Assembly (NCBI RefSeq): GCF_030504985.1
Contig: NZ_JASERU010000010.1
Span: forward strand, 1-64,000
Origin: Fulvimonas sp. R45
GTDB taxonomy: Bacteria > Pseudomonadota > Gammaproteobacteria > Xanthomonadales > Rhodanobacteraceae
Direction of reading: 5' to 3'
Length of the DNA stretch: 64,000 nt
The notes beneath the pieces were generated by a model. It did no database searches and was not told where the DNA came from. It saw only the letters and a list, made by a program, of their open reading frames with translations. Of this stretch, positions 1-10,296 are shown in pieces; the stretch's first letter is position 1; every line of letters begins with the position of its first letter. The translations under genes and the position numbers were made by a program.

Positions 1-67
1 AAAGATCAACCACTTGCGCCCGATTCCTCGAAACGCCCCAGAACATTTCGTCCCGGGTGAGCCGCCC

Positions 68-95
68 ATTCTACATCCCTTTCTACTGCCGTCAA
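68..95 (-). promoter_or_regulatory. Strong rRNA-type promoter reading off the left edge
   Basis: On the minus strand there is TTGACG, a 16-nt spacer and TAGAAT, followed by a GC-rich discriminator (GGGCGGCTC). Upstream lies an A/T run (AAAAATT, around 107-122) resembling an UP element. The transcript would run leftwards, and the last visible bases read GGTTGATCTTT, resembling a ribosomal boxA antiterminator. These traits together are typical of an rRNA operon promoter. The transcribed gene lies outside the window, so this is inference. Confidence 0.5.
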
Positions 96-283
96 CACCT
101 TTGGCGAGGAATTTTTCGCTGCCGGGTGGCGGTGGAAAGCTTCGCGGGAGGGCGTCCGTCGAAGGGGCGAGAATCATAGCGCCGAGCCGTCGCGCTGGGA
201 AGGGGGTGCGACGACTTTCGTGCGCGGGAACCGGGCGGGCCGGCGCTACACTCGGTCAACCCGACCCGACCGGAGCGCGCGCC

Positions 284-754
284 GTGTTCAAAGCTTCGCT
301 GATGTCCCCGCTGCTGATCGGCGTGGCCTTCTTCCTCGGCCACGCGCGCGCGGCGGTGCCCGATACACAGGCACCGCCTGCCGTGAGCCTGCACGGCGTG
401 CACTTCACCGTGGAACTGGCCACGGACGAAGCCAGCCGGGAACGCGGCCTGATGATGCGCACGCAGCTGGCGTCGGACCACGGCATGCTGTTCGTATTCC
501 CGGATGCCGCGCCGCGCTGGTTCTGGATGAAGAACACGCTGATACCGCTGGACATCCTCTACTTCGACGCCGACCGCAGGCTGGTGTCGATGCAGCTGGA
601 CGTGCCGCCGTGCAAGGCGGACCCGTGCGCGACCTATCCCAGCGACAAGCCGGCGCGCTACGTGCTGGAACTGTCGGCCGGCGCGGCCCGGCGCATCGGC
701 GCGCGCGTGGGCGATGTGCTGACGGTCGACGGCGAGACCGGTACGGCGCACTGA
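284..754 (+). CDS. DUF192 family exported protein
   Basis: About 156 residues. An N-terminal hydrophobic segment ending in a run of Ala (HARAA) looks like a signal peptide. The rest is a DUF192 domain, with a GLMMR motif near the start, a central MLFVFP and FWMKNTLIPLDILYFD block, and a C-terminal VLELSAGAARRIG stretch. Many DUF192 proteins are small exported proteins of unknown function. The GTG at 284 precedes an alternative ATG at 302; both give a usable signal peptide. The frame stays open far upstream, but that part has no coding character. Confidence 0.85.
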   Translation: MFKASLMSPLLIGVAFFLGHARAAVPDTQAPPAVSLHGVHFTVELATDEASRERGLMMRTQLASDHGMLFVFPDAAPRWFWMKNTLIPLDILYFDADRRLVSMQLDVPPCKADPCATYPSDKPARYVLELSAGAARRIGARVGDVLTVDGETGTAH

Positions 755-873
755 CGCGCGGCGGGAACGGCGTCGTGGGCGGCCACCAGGCCCACGCGGT
801 AGGGGATCAGCACGGACGGATCGAGCTGGTCGAGCACGTCCCAGTCGTCTTCGAGGGGAACGAACTGTTGCAT
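658..873 (-). CDS. Small hypothetical protein overlapping DUF192 gene tail to tail
   Basis: A 71-residue frame starting MQQFVPLEDDWDVLDQLDP. A strong ribosome-binding site (GAGGAG, 5 nt before the ATG) and mostly G/C third codon positions over the first half support it. The last third is antisense to the 3' end of the DUF192 gene, so the two genes would converge with an overlap of about 97 bp. I recognise no domain. It lies just downstream of the rubredoxin gene on the same strand. It could end in a non-conserved tail, or be a chance frame. Confidence 0.5.
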   Translation of the reverse strand: MQQFVPLEDDWDVLDQLDPSVLIPYRVGLVAAHDAVPAARQCAVPVSPSTVSTSPTRAPMRRAAPADSSST

Positions 874-970
874 GGCGGCTCCTCGCACATCGGACACGGG
901 AGCCATGAAAGCAGACGGCCCGGCCGCGGCGCGGGCGGAATCGGGCCGTTTTCGGGCAACGCCCGGCCCG

Positions 971-1165
971 TCAGTCGACTTCGACCATCTCGAAGTCTTC
1001 CTTGGTCGCGCCGCAGTCCGGGCAGGTCCAGGTGTCCGGCACGTCCTCCCAGCGCGTGCCCGGCGCGATGCCCTCCTCCGGCACGCCCAGCGCCTCGTCG
1101 TAGATGTAGCCGCAGACGACGCACATCCATTTGCGCAGGGTGGATCCGGGAGTGCTCTGGCTCAT
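971..1165 (-). CDS. rubA: Rubredoxin
   Basis: A 64-residue single-iron electron carrier of the cytoplasm. It has the two rubredoxin knuckles, CVVCGYIYD near the N-terminus and [12 protein letters not shown] near the C-terminus, whose four cysteines bind one iron. The aromatic spacing (PDTWTCPDC) is standard. The ATG at 1165 gives the usual short N-terminal extension; the longer upstream frame is antisense to thiE. It is divergent from thiE across about 80 bp. Confidence 0.95.
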   Translation of the reverse strand: MSQSTPGSTLRKWMCVVCGYIYDEALGVPEEGIAPGTRWEDVPDTWTCPDCGATKEDFEMVEVD

Positions 1166-1247
1166 CGGGGTATCGCTTCGAGGGAATGAATGCGCCATTC
1201 TCGCAACTCGTCCATCCCGGCGAAAGCCTCGAGCACCCCCGCACCAC

Positions 1248-1868
1248 ATGAATCGACCCACCACGCGCGGCCTGTACGCGATCACCGACGGCCCGCGGCC
1301 CGACCTGCTGGACGTCGCCCAACACGCCCTGCTCGGCGGCGCACGCCTGCTGCAATACCGCGACAAGACGGCCGACGCGGCGCGCCGGCTCGCCGAAGCC
1401 TCGGCATTGCGGCAATTGTGCCGCGAGCACGGCGTGCCGCTGATCATCAACGATGACGTCGCGCTGGCCCGCGCCGTGCAGGCGGACGGTGTGCACCTGG
1501 GCAAGGACGATGGCGACCTGGCGGCCGCGCGCGCCGAACTGGGCGCCACGGCGATCATCGGCGTCTCCTGCTACGACTCGCTGGAGCGTGCCCGCATCGC
1601 CGCGGCCACCGGCGCCGACTACGTCGCGTTCGGCGCGTTCTTTCCCTCGCCGACCAAGCCGCACGCGCCCCGCGCCCCGCTCGACCTGCTGCGGCAGAGC
1701 GCCGCGCTGGGACTGCCGCGGGTGGCGATCGGCGGCATCACGCCGGACAATGCGCCCGCGCTGGTCGCGGCGGGCGCGGATTTCCTCGCCGTGATCTCGG
1801 CGGTGTTCGGCGCCGCCGACGTGCGCGCCGCCGCTCGACGCTTTGCCCGTTCCTACCCTTCCGATTGA
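1248..1868 (+). CDS. thiE: Thiamine-phosphate synthase
   Basis: A 206-residue TIM-barrel enzyme that joins HMP-pyrophosphate and the thiazole phosphate to make thiamine phosphate, releasing PPi. Visible family motifs are LLQYRDK near residue 35, the LIINDD block, [20 protein letters not shown], the FFPSPTKP loop and the phosphate-binding AIGGIT. The ATG at 1248 starts directly at the conserved RGLYAITD strand. Its 3' end is followed 10 bp later by hemL. Other thiamine genes lie far off (thiC at 40 kb). Confidence 0.95.
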   Translation: MNRPTTRGLYAITDGPRPDLLDVAQHALLGGARLLQYRDKTADAARRLAEASALRQLCREHGVPLIINDDVALARAVQADGVHLGKDDGDLAAARAELGATAIIGVSCYDSLERARIAAATGADYVAFGAFFPSPTKPHAPRAPLDLLRQSAALGLPRVAIGGITPDNAPALVAAGADFLAVISAVFGAADVRAAARRFARSYPSD

Positions 1869-1878
1869 GAACCGCCCG

Positions 1879-3162
<1,284 letters not shown>

Positions 3163-3206
3163 AACGCGTCGCGCCGACCGTCAAGTGCAGTGGATCGAGG
3201 ACGCCC

Positions 3207-3998
3207 TCATGCCCGAGGGGCCACCACTTCGGGCGCCTGCCTGAAAAGCGCCCTGTCTTCCCGCACGGCCGACGGCCGGCGGCCGAGAATCCGGCGGAAC
3301 GTCCGGATCATGTGGCTCTGATCGCAAAATCCCGCCGCCATCGCGACCTCGGCAAACGGCAGGACCGTTTCACGCAGCAGCCTGGCCGCGTACTCGACGC
3401 GTAGCCGTGCCGCCGTATTCGTGAGTCCCTCCCCCACGGCCTGCCGGTAGGCCACCCCCAGCCAGGAGGGGTGCAAGCCAGCCGCGTGCGCGAGCTCGGA
3501 GATTCTCCGGGCCGGGTCTTCCCGGAGCTGGCGGGTCACCTGATCGAGCCAGCCGGGACGCTTGGCCGGGACGTCGAGCGAGGCTGCGCGCAGGAACCGC
3601 TGGAGCGCGTCGCGAAGGGACTGCCCGGATACGCCGCCGCGGCTGCAGAGCATGGCTATCGCGCGGGCTTCGGCCCCCATGCGCCCACCCGTCCAGCGCA
3701 TGACCGGGCGGTTCGGCAGGCCGACAGGCCGGAGCCAGGCCGGATCGAACTCGATCTCGATCTGTTCGAACCCATCCGGGCCCGCGGTGTTCCGATGTGC
3801 TGCGCCGGCCGCATAGAAGACCGCGGAGGGGCCGGCGACGAACTGCTCGCCGATCTCGGTCTGGTTCGAGTACGAGCCCATCACGAAGAGCGACAGCAGC
3901 GGCCAGTCGTGGGCATGCTCCGGCACCCGGGCGTCGCTTCGATCGATCGTCCTTCTGACGAGAGCACCGCTGAATCCGTGGGACATCGTGTTCGGCAT
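3207..3998 (-). CDS. AraC family transcriptional regulator
   Basis: About 263 residues. The N-terminal ~150 residues form a cupin-like sensor region. The C-terminal ~100 residues carry the two AraC helix-turn-helix motifs: the first around ISELAHAAGLHPSWLG, the second in FAEVAMAAGFCDQSHMIRTF, followed by the usual F-R-x-x-G-x-x-P ending. It is divergent from the hydrolase gene to its right across about 140-170 bp, so it may control that gene and itself. A second in-frame ATG at 3986 is an equally good start. Ligand unknown. Confidence 0.88.
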   Translation of the reverse strand: MPNTMSHGFSGALVRRTIDRSDARVPEHAHDWPLLSLFVMGSYSNQTEIGEQFVAGPSAVFYAAGAAHRNTAGPDGFEQIEIEFDPAWLRPVGLPNRPVMRWTGGRMGAEARAIAMLCSRGGVSGQSLRDALQRFLRAASLDVPAKRPGWLDQVTRQLREDPARRISELAHAAGLHPSWLGVAYRQAVGEGLTNTAARLRVEYAARLLRETVLPFAEVAMAAGFCDQSHMIRTFRRILGRRPSAVREDRALFRQAPEVVAPRA

Positions 3999-4166
3999 CG
4001 ATTGGGCGAGGCGCCGGCCGGGAGCGACCATACCACCAGACGATGTCCGCGCCCTGCAAGGCCGCACCTTGAAACCGTCCAATACGGCGCCGGCACCGAC
4101 GCGGCAGGATTGGCACACGCGATACAACGGTGCGACATGTCTTCCGAAGCGAAATCTCTTGTCGTC

Positions 4167-5555
4167 ATGAAAACACGCTCGCCGAAGCATCCTGCCCCGG
4201 TCCGCGGAATGCTGGCCCTTTTCGCGGCCATCGGCTTGATGGCGCAGGGCGGCATCGCCCGCGCTGCGTCCGATCCGGCCGCGAATTGCCGCATCGGTGC
4301 CTACCGGCTTTCCAATGGCGGCCTCGTCGACGTCGGCGCCACCGATGAAGCGGCCGACCTGCGCTGGCGCCGCGAGGACGGAACGACGGGCCACCTGACG
4401 CCCCACCCCGACGGCACCTGGACGAGCACCCTCGGCTGGACAGGCCGTCCGGACGGAATCGCCGTGCGCTTTTCCGATTGCCGGGACGGCCGGATCACGT
4501 TCGGCGGCATGGCCGGCAAGCGGATTCCCTTCGACATCACCAACACGCGGTTCCAGGGCGCCGGCGTCACGCTGGCCGGCCGGCTCGTCCTGCCCAGGGG
4601 CCATGGGCGCGTGCCGATCGTGGTGCTGGTGCATGGCGCGGAACACGACTCCGCGCTGGAGTTCTACGACCTGCAGCGGATGTTCCCGGCCATGGGCATC
4701 GGCGTGTTCGTGTACGACAAGCGCGGCACCGGCGCTTCCGGCGGACGCTACACGCAAAGCTTCCTGCTGCTGGCCGACGATGCCATCGCCGCCGTGCAGG
4801 AAGCCAGGCGCCTGGCCGGGGCCCGCGCGGGACGCGTCGGCTACCAGGCCGGCAGCGAAGGCGGCTGGGTGGCGCCGCTGGCGGCGAGGATCGCACCGGT
4901 GGATTTCGTGGTCGTCGGCTTCGGGCTTGCGGTCTCGCCGCTGGACGAAGACCGCGAAGCCATCGCGTACGACATGCAGCACCAGGGCTACGGGCCGGAC
5001 GTGATGGCCAAGGCGATGCAGGTCGCCGACGCGTCGGCGGCCATCCTGCTCAGCGATTTCCGCACGGGTTACGACCGGCTGGACGCGCTCAGGCGCCAGT
5101 ACGGCAAGGAACCGTGGTTCAAGCATGTGCGCGGCGACGTCACATGGGCGCTGCTGGCATGGCCGACCAGGAAACTCAAGCAGGAAGGACCGCTGCTCTT
5201 CGCCGGCGTGCCGGCCCAGTACGATCCCATGCCGGTGTTGCGCACCCTGGACACGCCGCAGCTGTGGATCCTCGGCGGCGAGGACGCCGACGCCCCCAGC
5301 GGGGAAACCATCAGGCGCCTGCGGAGCCTGCAGGAGACGGGGCGCCCGATCACGCTGGCGGTTTTCCCGCATGCCGAACACGGCATCTACGAATTCGACA
5401 CGAAGCCGGACGGCACGCGCGACGACACGCGCAACGCGGACGGGTACTTCCGCATGATGCGCGACTACATCCTCGATGGAAAGCTGCGCGACGGCTACGG
5501 AAACGCCATCCTCTACCGCAGTGCGCGTGCGACGCCCGGCCAGTCGCGACCATGA
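4167..5555 (+). CDS. Secreted alpha/beta-hydrolase
   Basis: About 462 residues with a signal peptide (hydrophobic LALFAAIGLMAQGG, then ARA-A). After an N-terminal beta-rich region comes an alpha/beta-hydrolase fold: VLVHGAEHDS oxyanion strand, YDKRGTG, the nucleophile elbow AGSEGG, a late Asp (LGGEDADAP) and a final His (FPHAEHGIYEF). It resembles the S9/BAAT-type hydrolases and esterases; the substrate cannot be read from sequence. An in-frame ATG at 4137 would add ten residues before the signal peptide. It lies head to head with the AraC regulator. Confidence 0.82.
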   Translation: MKTRSPKHPAPVRGMLALFAAIGLMAQGGIARAASDPAANCRIGAYRLSNGGLVDVGATDEAADLRWRREDGTTGHLTPHPDGTWTSTLGWTGRPDGIAVRFSDCRDGRITFGGMAGKRIPFDITNTRFQGAGVTLAGRLVLPRGHGRVPIVVLVHGAEHDSALEFYDLQRMFPAMGIGVFVYDKRGTGASGGRYTQSFLLLADDAIAAVQEARRLAGARAGRVGYQAGSEGGWVAPLAARIAPVDFVVVGFGLAVSPLDEDREAIAYDMQHQGYGPDVMAKAMQVADASAAILLSDFRTGYDRLDALRRQYGKEPWFKHVRGDVTWALLAWPTRKLKQEGPLLFAGVPAQYDPMPVLRTLDTPQLWILGGEDADAPSGETIRRLRSLQETGRPITLAVFPHAEHGIYEFDTKPDGTRDDTRNADGYFRMMRDYILDGKLRDGYGNAILYRSARATPGQSRP

Positions 5556-5608
5556 GCGCGGACGTCCGTCGCGACGGCGTTACGGCCATGGCCGCCGTGC
5601 GGCGACAC

Positions 5609-6028
5609 TCACCAGCTGCCGGTGTTCGGCATCGAGGCCCACGGCTCCTGCGGCGGCAGGTGGCCGTCCTGCAGCAGCTCCACCGAGATCAGGTCGGGCG
5701 AGCGCACGAAGGCCATGTGGCCGTCGCGCGGCGGGCGGTGGATGGTGCAGCCCATGTCCAGCAGGCGCTGGCAGGTGGCGTAGATGTCCTCCACGCGGAA
5801 GGCGAGGTGGCCGAAGTTGCGGGCGCTGCCGTAGTCCTCGGTGGAATCCCAGTTGTACGTCAGCTCGATCTCGGCTTCGGGGCTGTCCGGTGCGGCGAGG
5901 AACACCAGGGTGTACTTGCCTTTCGGGTTTTCCATGCGGCGCACTTCGCGCAGGCCCAGGCCTTCGCAGTAGAAACGCAGCGAGGCGTCGATGTCGCGCA
6001 CGCGCACCATGGTGTGCAGGTATTTCAT
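5609..6028 (-). CDS. gloA: Lactoylglutathione lyase (glyoxalase I, VOC family)
   Basis: 139 residues. It isomerises the methylglyoxal-glutathione hemithioacetal to S-lactoylglutathione. The four glyoxalase I metal ligands are all visible: His in [10 protein letters not shown], Glu in EIELTYNW, His in FGHLAFRV and Glu in ISVELLQDG. The N-terminal [18 protein letters not shown] signature and the length fit the Ni-type bacterial enzyme. It stands about 60 bp upstream of nothing on its own strand and is probably monocistronic. Confidence 0.94.
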   Translation of the reverse strand: MKYLHTMVRVRDIDASLRFYCEGLGLREVRRMENPKGKYTLVFLAAPDSPEAEIELTYNWDSTEDYGSARNFGHLAFRVEDIYATCQRLLDMGCTIHRPPRDGHMAFVRSPDLISVELLQDGHLPPQEPWASMPNTGSW

Positions 6029-6086
6029 CGGTCGTCACCCGGAGGTATCGATGGAGAACGGCCGATGATAGCAACCGCGGCGCGGC

Positions 6087-6518
6087 TCAGCCGTGCAGGT
6101 GCGCCCGCAGCGACCGCGCCAGCGCATCGAGTTCGTCGGCCCCTGCAGGCGGTGGCTCGCCGCCGGGATAGACGCGGGCCAGGCCGTCGCCCACGCGGCG
6201 CGGCTGCACGTGCAGGTGGAAATGGAACACTTCCTGCCCGGCTGCGTGGCCATTGGATTGCCACAGGTTGAGCCCGGGCGGATCGAACGCGGCCCGCAGC
6301 GCCTGCGCCACCCGTTGCGCCAGGCGAATCGCGGCGGAAGCTTCGTCAGGCGTCAGCGCGTACAGGTCGGCGGCATGCCGGCGCGGCACCACCAGCACAT
6401 GGCCGGGCACGGCCTGGCGCAGGTCGAGGAAGGCCAGCACGTCGCCCTCGTCTGCCACGATGGCGGCCGGTGCCGCGCCCGCGGCGATCGCGCAGAACGG
6501 ACAGGCGGCCGCGCTCAC
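6087..6518 (-). CDS. HIT family nucleotide-binding protein
   Basis: 143 residues with the histidine-triad motif HFHLHV near residue 100 and the N-terminal CPFCAIAAG metal-site pattern of Hint-like proteins. Family members hydrolyse purine nucleoside phosphoramidates or related adducts. The GTG start at 6518 overlaps the argD stop codon as GTGA, so it is translationally coupled to argD. The longer in-frame reading upstream is antisense-like argD coding and not real. Confidence 0.9.
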   Translation of the reverse strand: MSAAACPFCAIAAGAAPAAIVADEGDVLAFLDLRQAVPGHVLVVPRRHAADLYALTPDEASAAIRLAQRVAQALRAAFDPPGLNLWQSNGHAAGQEVFHFHLHVQPRRVGDGLARVYPGGEPPPAGADELDALARSLRAHLHG

Positions 6519-7744
6519 GCCGCGGCGAACGCGGCCAGCGCCGCGCGCAGGCGCTTCAGGCCTTCGGCAGTCTCCTCGTCGCTGATCGTCAGCGGCGGCA
6601 CGAAGCGCAGCACGTCCGGGCCGGCCTGCAGCAGCAGCAGGCCGTGCGCCGCGGCGTGGTCGAGGATCTCGCCGGCCCTGCCCTTGTGCGCCTGGCCCAG
6701 CACCGCGCCGATCATCAGGCCGCGCCCGCGCACCTCGTCGAACAGGTGCAGTTCGTGGTCGATGTGGGCCAGGCCCGCGCGCAGGTCGTTGGCCTGCCGC
6801 TCCACGTTCACCAGCACTTCGGCCGAGCCCAGCTTGCGCAACGCCACGCGCGCCACCGCGGCGGCCATCGGGTTGCCGCCGAAGGTGGTGCCGTGGGCGC
6901 CGTACTGCATCACCTCGGCCACCTCCGGGCCGGCCAGCAGCGCGCCGATCGGGAAGCCGCAGCCCAGCGCCTTGGCCAGGGTCACAATGTCCGGCCGCAC
7001 GTGGTCGTGCGCATGCGCGAACAGCGTGCCGGTGCGGCCCATGCCGCACTGGATCTCGTCCAGCACCAGCAGCGCGCCGTGCGCGCCGCACAGTTCGCGC
7101 GCGCGCTTGAGGAAGCCCGGCGCGGCCGGCACCACGCCGCCCTCACCCTGCACCGGCTCCAGCATCACCGCGGCGACGTCGCCGGCGGCGAAGGCGGCTT
7201 CCAGCGCCCCGGCGTCGTTGAAGTCGAGGTAGCGGAAGCCTTCCGGCAGCGGCTCGTAGCCGGCCTGGTACTTGGGCTGCGCCGTGGCGGTGACGGTGGC
7301 CAGGGTGCGGCCGTGGAACGAGCCCCTGAAGGTCACGATGACGCGCCGCTCCGGCCCGCGCCCCTGCGCCGCCGCCCACTTGCGCACCAGCTTGATCGCC
7401 GCTTCGTTCGCCTCGGCGCCGGAGTTGCACAGGAACACGCGCTCGGCGAAACCGGCGGCGCTTACCAGCTCCTCGGCCAGGCGCAGCGGCGGCTCGGTGT
7501 AGAACACGTTGCTGGCGTGCCACAGCTTGTCCGCCTGCGCGGCGAGCGCGGCGCGCAGGTCCGGGTCGCCGTGGCCCAGCGCGTTCACCGCGATGCCGGC
7601 GCCGAAATCGATGTAGTCGCGCCCTTCCGTGTCCCATACGCGCGCGCCCTTGCCGTGGTCCAGCACCAGCTCGCGCGGCTTGTACACCGGCAGCCAGTAC
7701 TGCTTGCCGAGCGCGGTGAGGTCGGAGGTGGCGGGCGTGGTCAT
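6515..7744 (-). CDS. argD: Acetylornithine aminotransferase-like class III PLP enzyme
   Basis: 409 residues. The family transfers the amino group of N-acetylornithine (or succinylornithine/succinyl-DAP) to 2-oxoglutarate. Visible motifs are DFGAGIAVNALGHGDP, CNSGAEANEAAIKLVR, the LVLDEIQCGMGRTG cofactor strand, and the PLP lysine in LAKALGCGFPIGA. The sequence cannot separate ArgD from AstC; no other arginine genes are adjacent. It overlaps the HIT gene downstream by 4 bp. Confidence 0.9.
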   Translation of the reverse strand: MTTPATSDLTALGKQYWLPVYKPRELVLDHGKGARVWDTEGRDYIDFGAGIAVNALGHGDPDLRAALAAQADKLWHASNVFYTEPPLRLAEELVSAAGFAERVFLCNSGAEANEAAIKLVRKWAAAQGRGPERRVIVTFRGSFHGRTLATVTATAQPKYQAGYEPLPEGFRYLDFNDAGALEAAFAAGDVAAVMLEPVQGEGGVVPAAPGFLKRARELCGAHGALLVLDEIQCGMGRTGTLFAHAHDHVRPDIVTLAKALGCGFPIGALLAGPEVAEVMQYGAHGTTFGGNPMAAAVARVALRKLGSAEVLVNVERQANDLRAGLAHIDHELHLFDEVRGRGLMIGAVLGQAHKGRAGEILDHAAAHGLLLLQAGPDVLRFVPPLTISDEETAEGLKRLRAALAAFAAA

Positions 7745-7799
7745 GGCGGTTCCGTGGACAGGCAGGGGCGCCGCAACCCGCGGCGCGTGGCCGTACAGA

Positions 7800-8618
7800 T
7801 TAATCGAGAAACAGGTCCGGCAGCAGCGGCGCGCCGGGTTCGACCGCGTAGGCGTCGAAGTCGCGCACGCCGGCCTCGCGCAGCACGTCCTCGTCGATGG
7901 CGAAGCGGCCGGTGCATGCGCGCGCGGGCCGGACGAGGAGGGCGTGCGCGGCGTCCGCCACGATCGCCGGGGTGCGGCACTGCCCCGGCTGCACGCCGTC
8001 GATCATCGCGATCGCCGCGGTGGCGATCACGGTGCGCGGCCACAGCGCGTTCACCGCGATGCCCAACGGCGCGAATTCCGCGCTCATGCCCAGCACGCAC
8101 AGGCTCATGCCCATCTTGGCGATGGTGTAGGCGGTATGCGGCGCGAACCATTTCGGGTCCAGGCTGGGCGGCGGCGCCAGCATCAGCACGTGCGGGTTGG
8201 CGGCCTGCTTCAGGTACGGCAGGCAGGCCCGGGTGGCGAGGAAGGTGCCGCGCGTGTTGACCTGCTGCATCAGGTCGAAGCGCTTCATCGGCGTGCCTTC
8301 CACCCCGGCCAGCCAGATCGCGCTGGCGTTGTTGACCAGGATGTCGATGCCGCCGAAGTGTTCGGCCGCCTGCGCCACGGCGGCGTGCACCTGGTCCTCG
8401 TCGCGGATGTCGCATTTCAGCGCCAGCGCCCTGCCGCCGGCCTCCTCCACCGCCGCGGCCGCGGTGTGGATGGTGCCGGGCAGTTTCGGGTTGGGCACGC
8501 CGCTCTTGGCGGCGATGGCCACGTTGGCGCCGTCGCGCGCGGCGCGCAGCGCGATCGCCAGGCCGATGCCGCGCGAGGCGCCGGTGATGAACAGGGTCTT
8601 GCCGGCCAGGGTCTGCAT
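7800..8618 (-). CDS. SDR family oxidoreductase (HSDL2-like)
   Basis: 272 residues, a classical short-chain dehydrogenase. It has the NAD(P)-binding GASRGIG near residue 14, the NNAS motif, and the catalytic YTIAK (Tyr-x-x-x-Lys). The segment around KSGVPNPKLPGTIH after the second strand and the ending match the hydroxysteroid dehydrogenase-like 2 subgroup. Substrate unknown. It lies 55 bp upstream of argD on the same strand. Confidence 0.9.
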   Translation of the reverse strand: MQTLAGKTLFITGASRGIGLAIALRAARDGANVAIAAKSGVPNPKLPGTIHTAAAAVEEAGGRALALKCDIRDEDQVHAAVAQAAEHFGGIDILVNNASAIWLAGVEGTPMKRFDLMQQVNTRGTFLATRACLPYLKQAANPHVLMLAPPPSLDPKWFAPHTAYTIAKMGMSLCVLGMSAEFAPLGIAVNALWPRTVIATAAIAMIDGVQPGQCRTPAIVADAAHALLVRPARACTGRFAIDEDVLREAGVRDFDAYAVEPGAPLLPDLFLD

Positions 8619-8672
8619 GCGGGGCGTCCGTCGCGATGGGACGGCCAGTCTACGCGGCCCGGCGGCGGCGGT

Positions 8673-9275
8673 TCAGCCCTTCTGGAAGCGCGGCAGGATG
8701 TCGCGCAGCTCGGCCAGCCGCTGCACGGGCTCGGCCAGTTCGAGCAGGCGCTGGCGTTCCTCGTTGTCCAGCGGCAGCAGCTCGGCCAGGCGGAAACCCA
8801 GCCAGCCGGCGTCGTCGTAGGCTTCGCGCGGCGCGTCCTTCCACGCCGGCGCCATGCCTTCGACCAGCCGTCCCAGGATGGCCTGCAGCAGCGCGAATTC
8901 CACCGGCACCGGGCGCTTCGGCTCGTCCGGCCACCACTCCACCGCGCCGCGCAGCAGGCCGTCGTCGCGCACGCGCGTGCGGGCCACGCGGAAACGCCGT
9001 TCGCCGGCCACGGTGATGCCGAGCAGGCCGTCCGCGCCATGGTGGAAATCGACGATGCGCGCCCGCGTGCCCACCGCGGCCGGCAGCGCCGGCGCGCCCG
9101 CCTCGCGCCCGGCCAGGATCAGGCACACGCCGAAGCCGCTGTCCGTGCGCGTGCATTCGCGCACCAGCGCCAGGTAGCGTGGCTCGAAGATGCGCAGCTG
9201 CAGCCGGCCGCCCGGGTACAGCACGGTGGAGAGCGGGAACAGCGGCAATTCATCGGTGGCGGAGCGGCCGGCCAT
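8673..9275 (-). CDS. LON peptidase N-terminal (substrate-binding) domain protein
   Basis: 200 residues consisting of the Lon N-domain alone, without ATPase or protease parts. The start ELPLFPLSTVLYPGG and the IFEPRYLALVREC motif are the family signature. Such stand-alone proteins are common in proteobacteria and of unclear function. The ATG at 9275 begins 10 residues before the first conserved strand. It is divergent from the ABC transporter genes. Confidence 0.9.
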   Translation of the reverse strand: MAGRSATDELPLFPLSTVLYPGGRLQLRIFEPRYLALVRECTRTDSGFGVCLILAGREAGAPALPAAVGTRARIVDFHHGADGLLGITVAGERRFRVARTRVRDDGLLRGAVEWWPDEPKRPVPVEFALLQAILGRLVEGMAPAWKDAPREAYDDAGWLGFRLAELLPLDNEERQRLLELAEPVQRLAELRDILPRFQKG

Positions 9276-9381
9276 GCCCGGGAGTGTAGCCAGCGCGGCG
9301 CGCACGGGACATGACGGGGCCCACTGGACGCTGCCGAAGCCGGCCGGCACAGTACCGCCTTCGCCAAGGGGAGAACCGGGG

Positions 9382-10296
9382 ATGTCGATGCCCGCGCCGC
9401 TGCCGCCCATGTCGCAACCCGCCACCGCGCCGGTGCTGCGCGTGCGCGGCCTGCACAAATCCTTCGACCGGCGCGAGGTGCTGCGCGGCATCGACTGGGA
9501 CGTGCCGGCCGGCCGGGTGATCGGCCTGCTCGGCCGCAACGGCGCCGGCAAGACCACCCTGCTGCGCTGCCTGCTCGGCCTGTCGCCTGTCGACGCCGGC
9601 ACGGTGGCGCTGTTCGGCGAGCCGATGACCGAGCCCGGCGGCGAGCGCATGCACCGCATCGGCTTCGTGCCGCAGACCTTCGACCTGTTCCCGTGGATGA
9701 AGGTGCGCGCCTACCTCGACTTCACCGCCGCGTTCTACGCCGGCTGGAACCACGCGCTGGCCGCGCGCCTGCTGGGCGACTGGCAGCTCGACCCGAAGCA
9801 GAAGATCGGCGAGCTGTCGCAGGGCCAGCGGCAGAAGCTGGCGATCGTGCGCGCCATCGCGCCCGGGCCCGACCTGCTGGTGCTGGACGAGCCCGTCGCC
9901 AGCCTCGACCCGCAGGCGCGCCGGGCCTTCATGGCCGAACTGCTCGAGCTGATGCAGGCGCCCGGCAAGACGGTGATCTTCTCCACCCACATCACCGCCG
10001 ACCTCGAGCGCGCCGACGCCGACATCACTCTGTTGCGCGACGGCGCGATCCGGTTCACCCGCCCGCTGGGCGAGCTGCGCGAGCGCATGAAGCGCGTCGT
10101 GCTCGCCCGGGCGGAGGGCTGGACGCAGGCGCCCGCGGTGGCCGGCCTGCTCAAGGCCACGCTGAAGGACCGCGAGGCGCAGCTGCTGGTGGAAGACCCG
10201 CTCACCGACAGCCTGCGCGCGCTGGCGGAGCGTGAAGGCGCCAGCCTGCGCATCGAGCAGCCCACGCTGGAAGACCTGTTCGTGGAGCTGGCATGA
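9382..10296 (+). CDS. ABC transporter ATP-binding protein
   Basis: 304 residues with a complete ABC ATPase: Walker A GRNGAGKTTLL around residue 52, Q-loop GFVPQTFDLFPW, signature LSQGQRQKLAIVRAI, Walker B LLVLDEPVASLDP and the H-loop FSTHI. The ~80-residue C-terminal extension is like that of the CcmA/NatA-type exporters. The ATG at 9382 follows AAGGGGAG. Its stop overlaps the next gene (ATGA), so the two form one transporter. Cargo unknown. Confidence 0.92.
   Translation: MSMPAPLPPMSQPATAPVLRVRGLHKSFDRREVLRGIDWDVPAGRVIGLLGRNGAGKTTLLRCLLGLSPVDAGTVALFGEPMTEPGGERMHRIGFVPQTFDLFPWMKVRAYLDFTAAFYAGWNHALAARLLGDWQLDPKQKIGELSQGQRQKLAIVRAIAPGPDLLVLDEPVASLDPQARRAFMAELLELMQAPGKTVIFSTHITADLERADADITLLRDGAIRFTRPLGELRERMKRVVLARAEGWTQAPAVAGLLKATLKDREAQLLVEDPLTDSLRALAEREGASLRIEQPTLEDLFVELA

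Noticed and set aside
3471-4136. N-terminal extension of the secreted hydrolase
   Set aside because: The open frame upstream of 4137 is antisense to the AraC gene and would bury the signal peptide.
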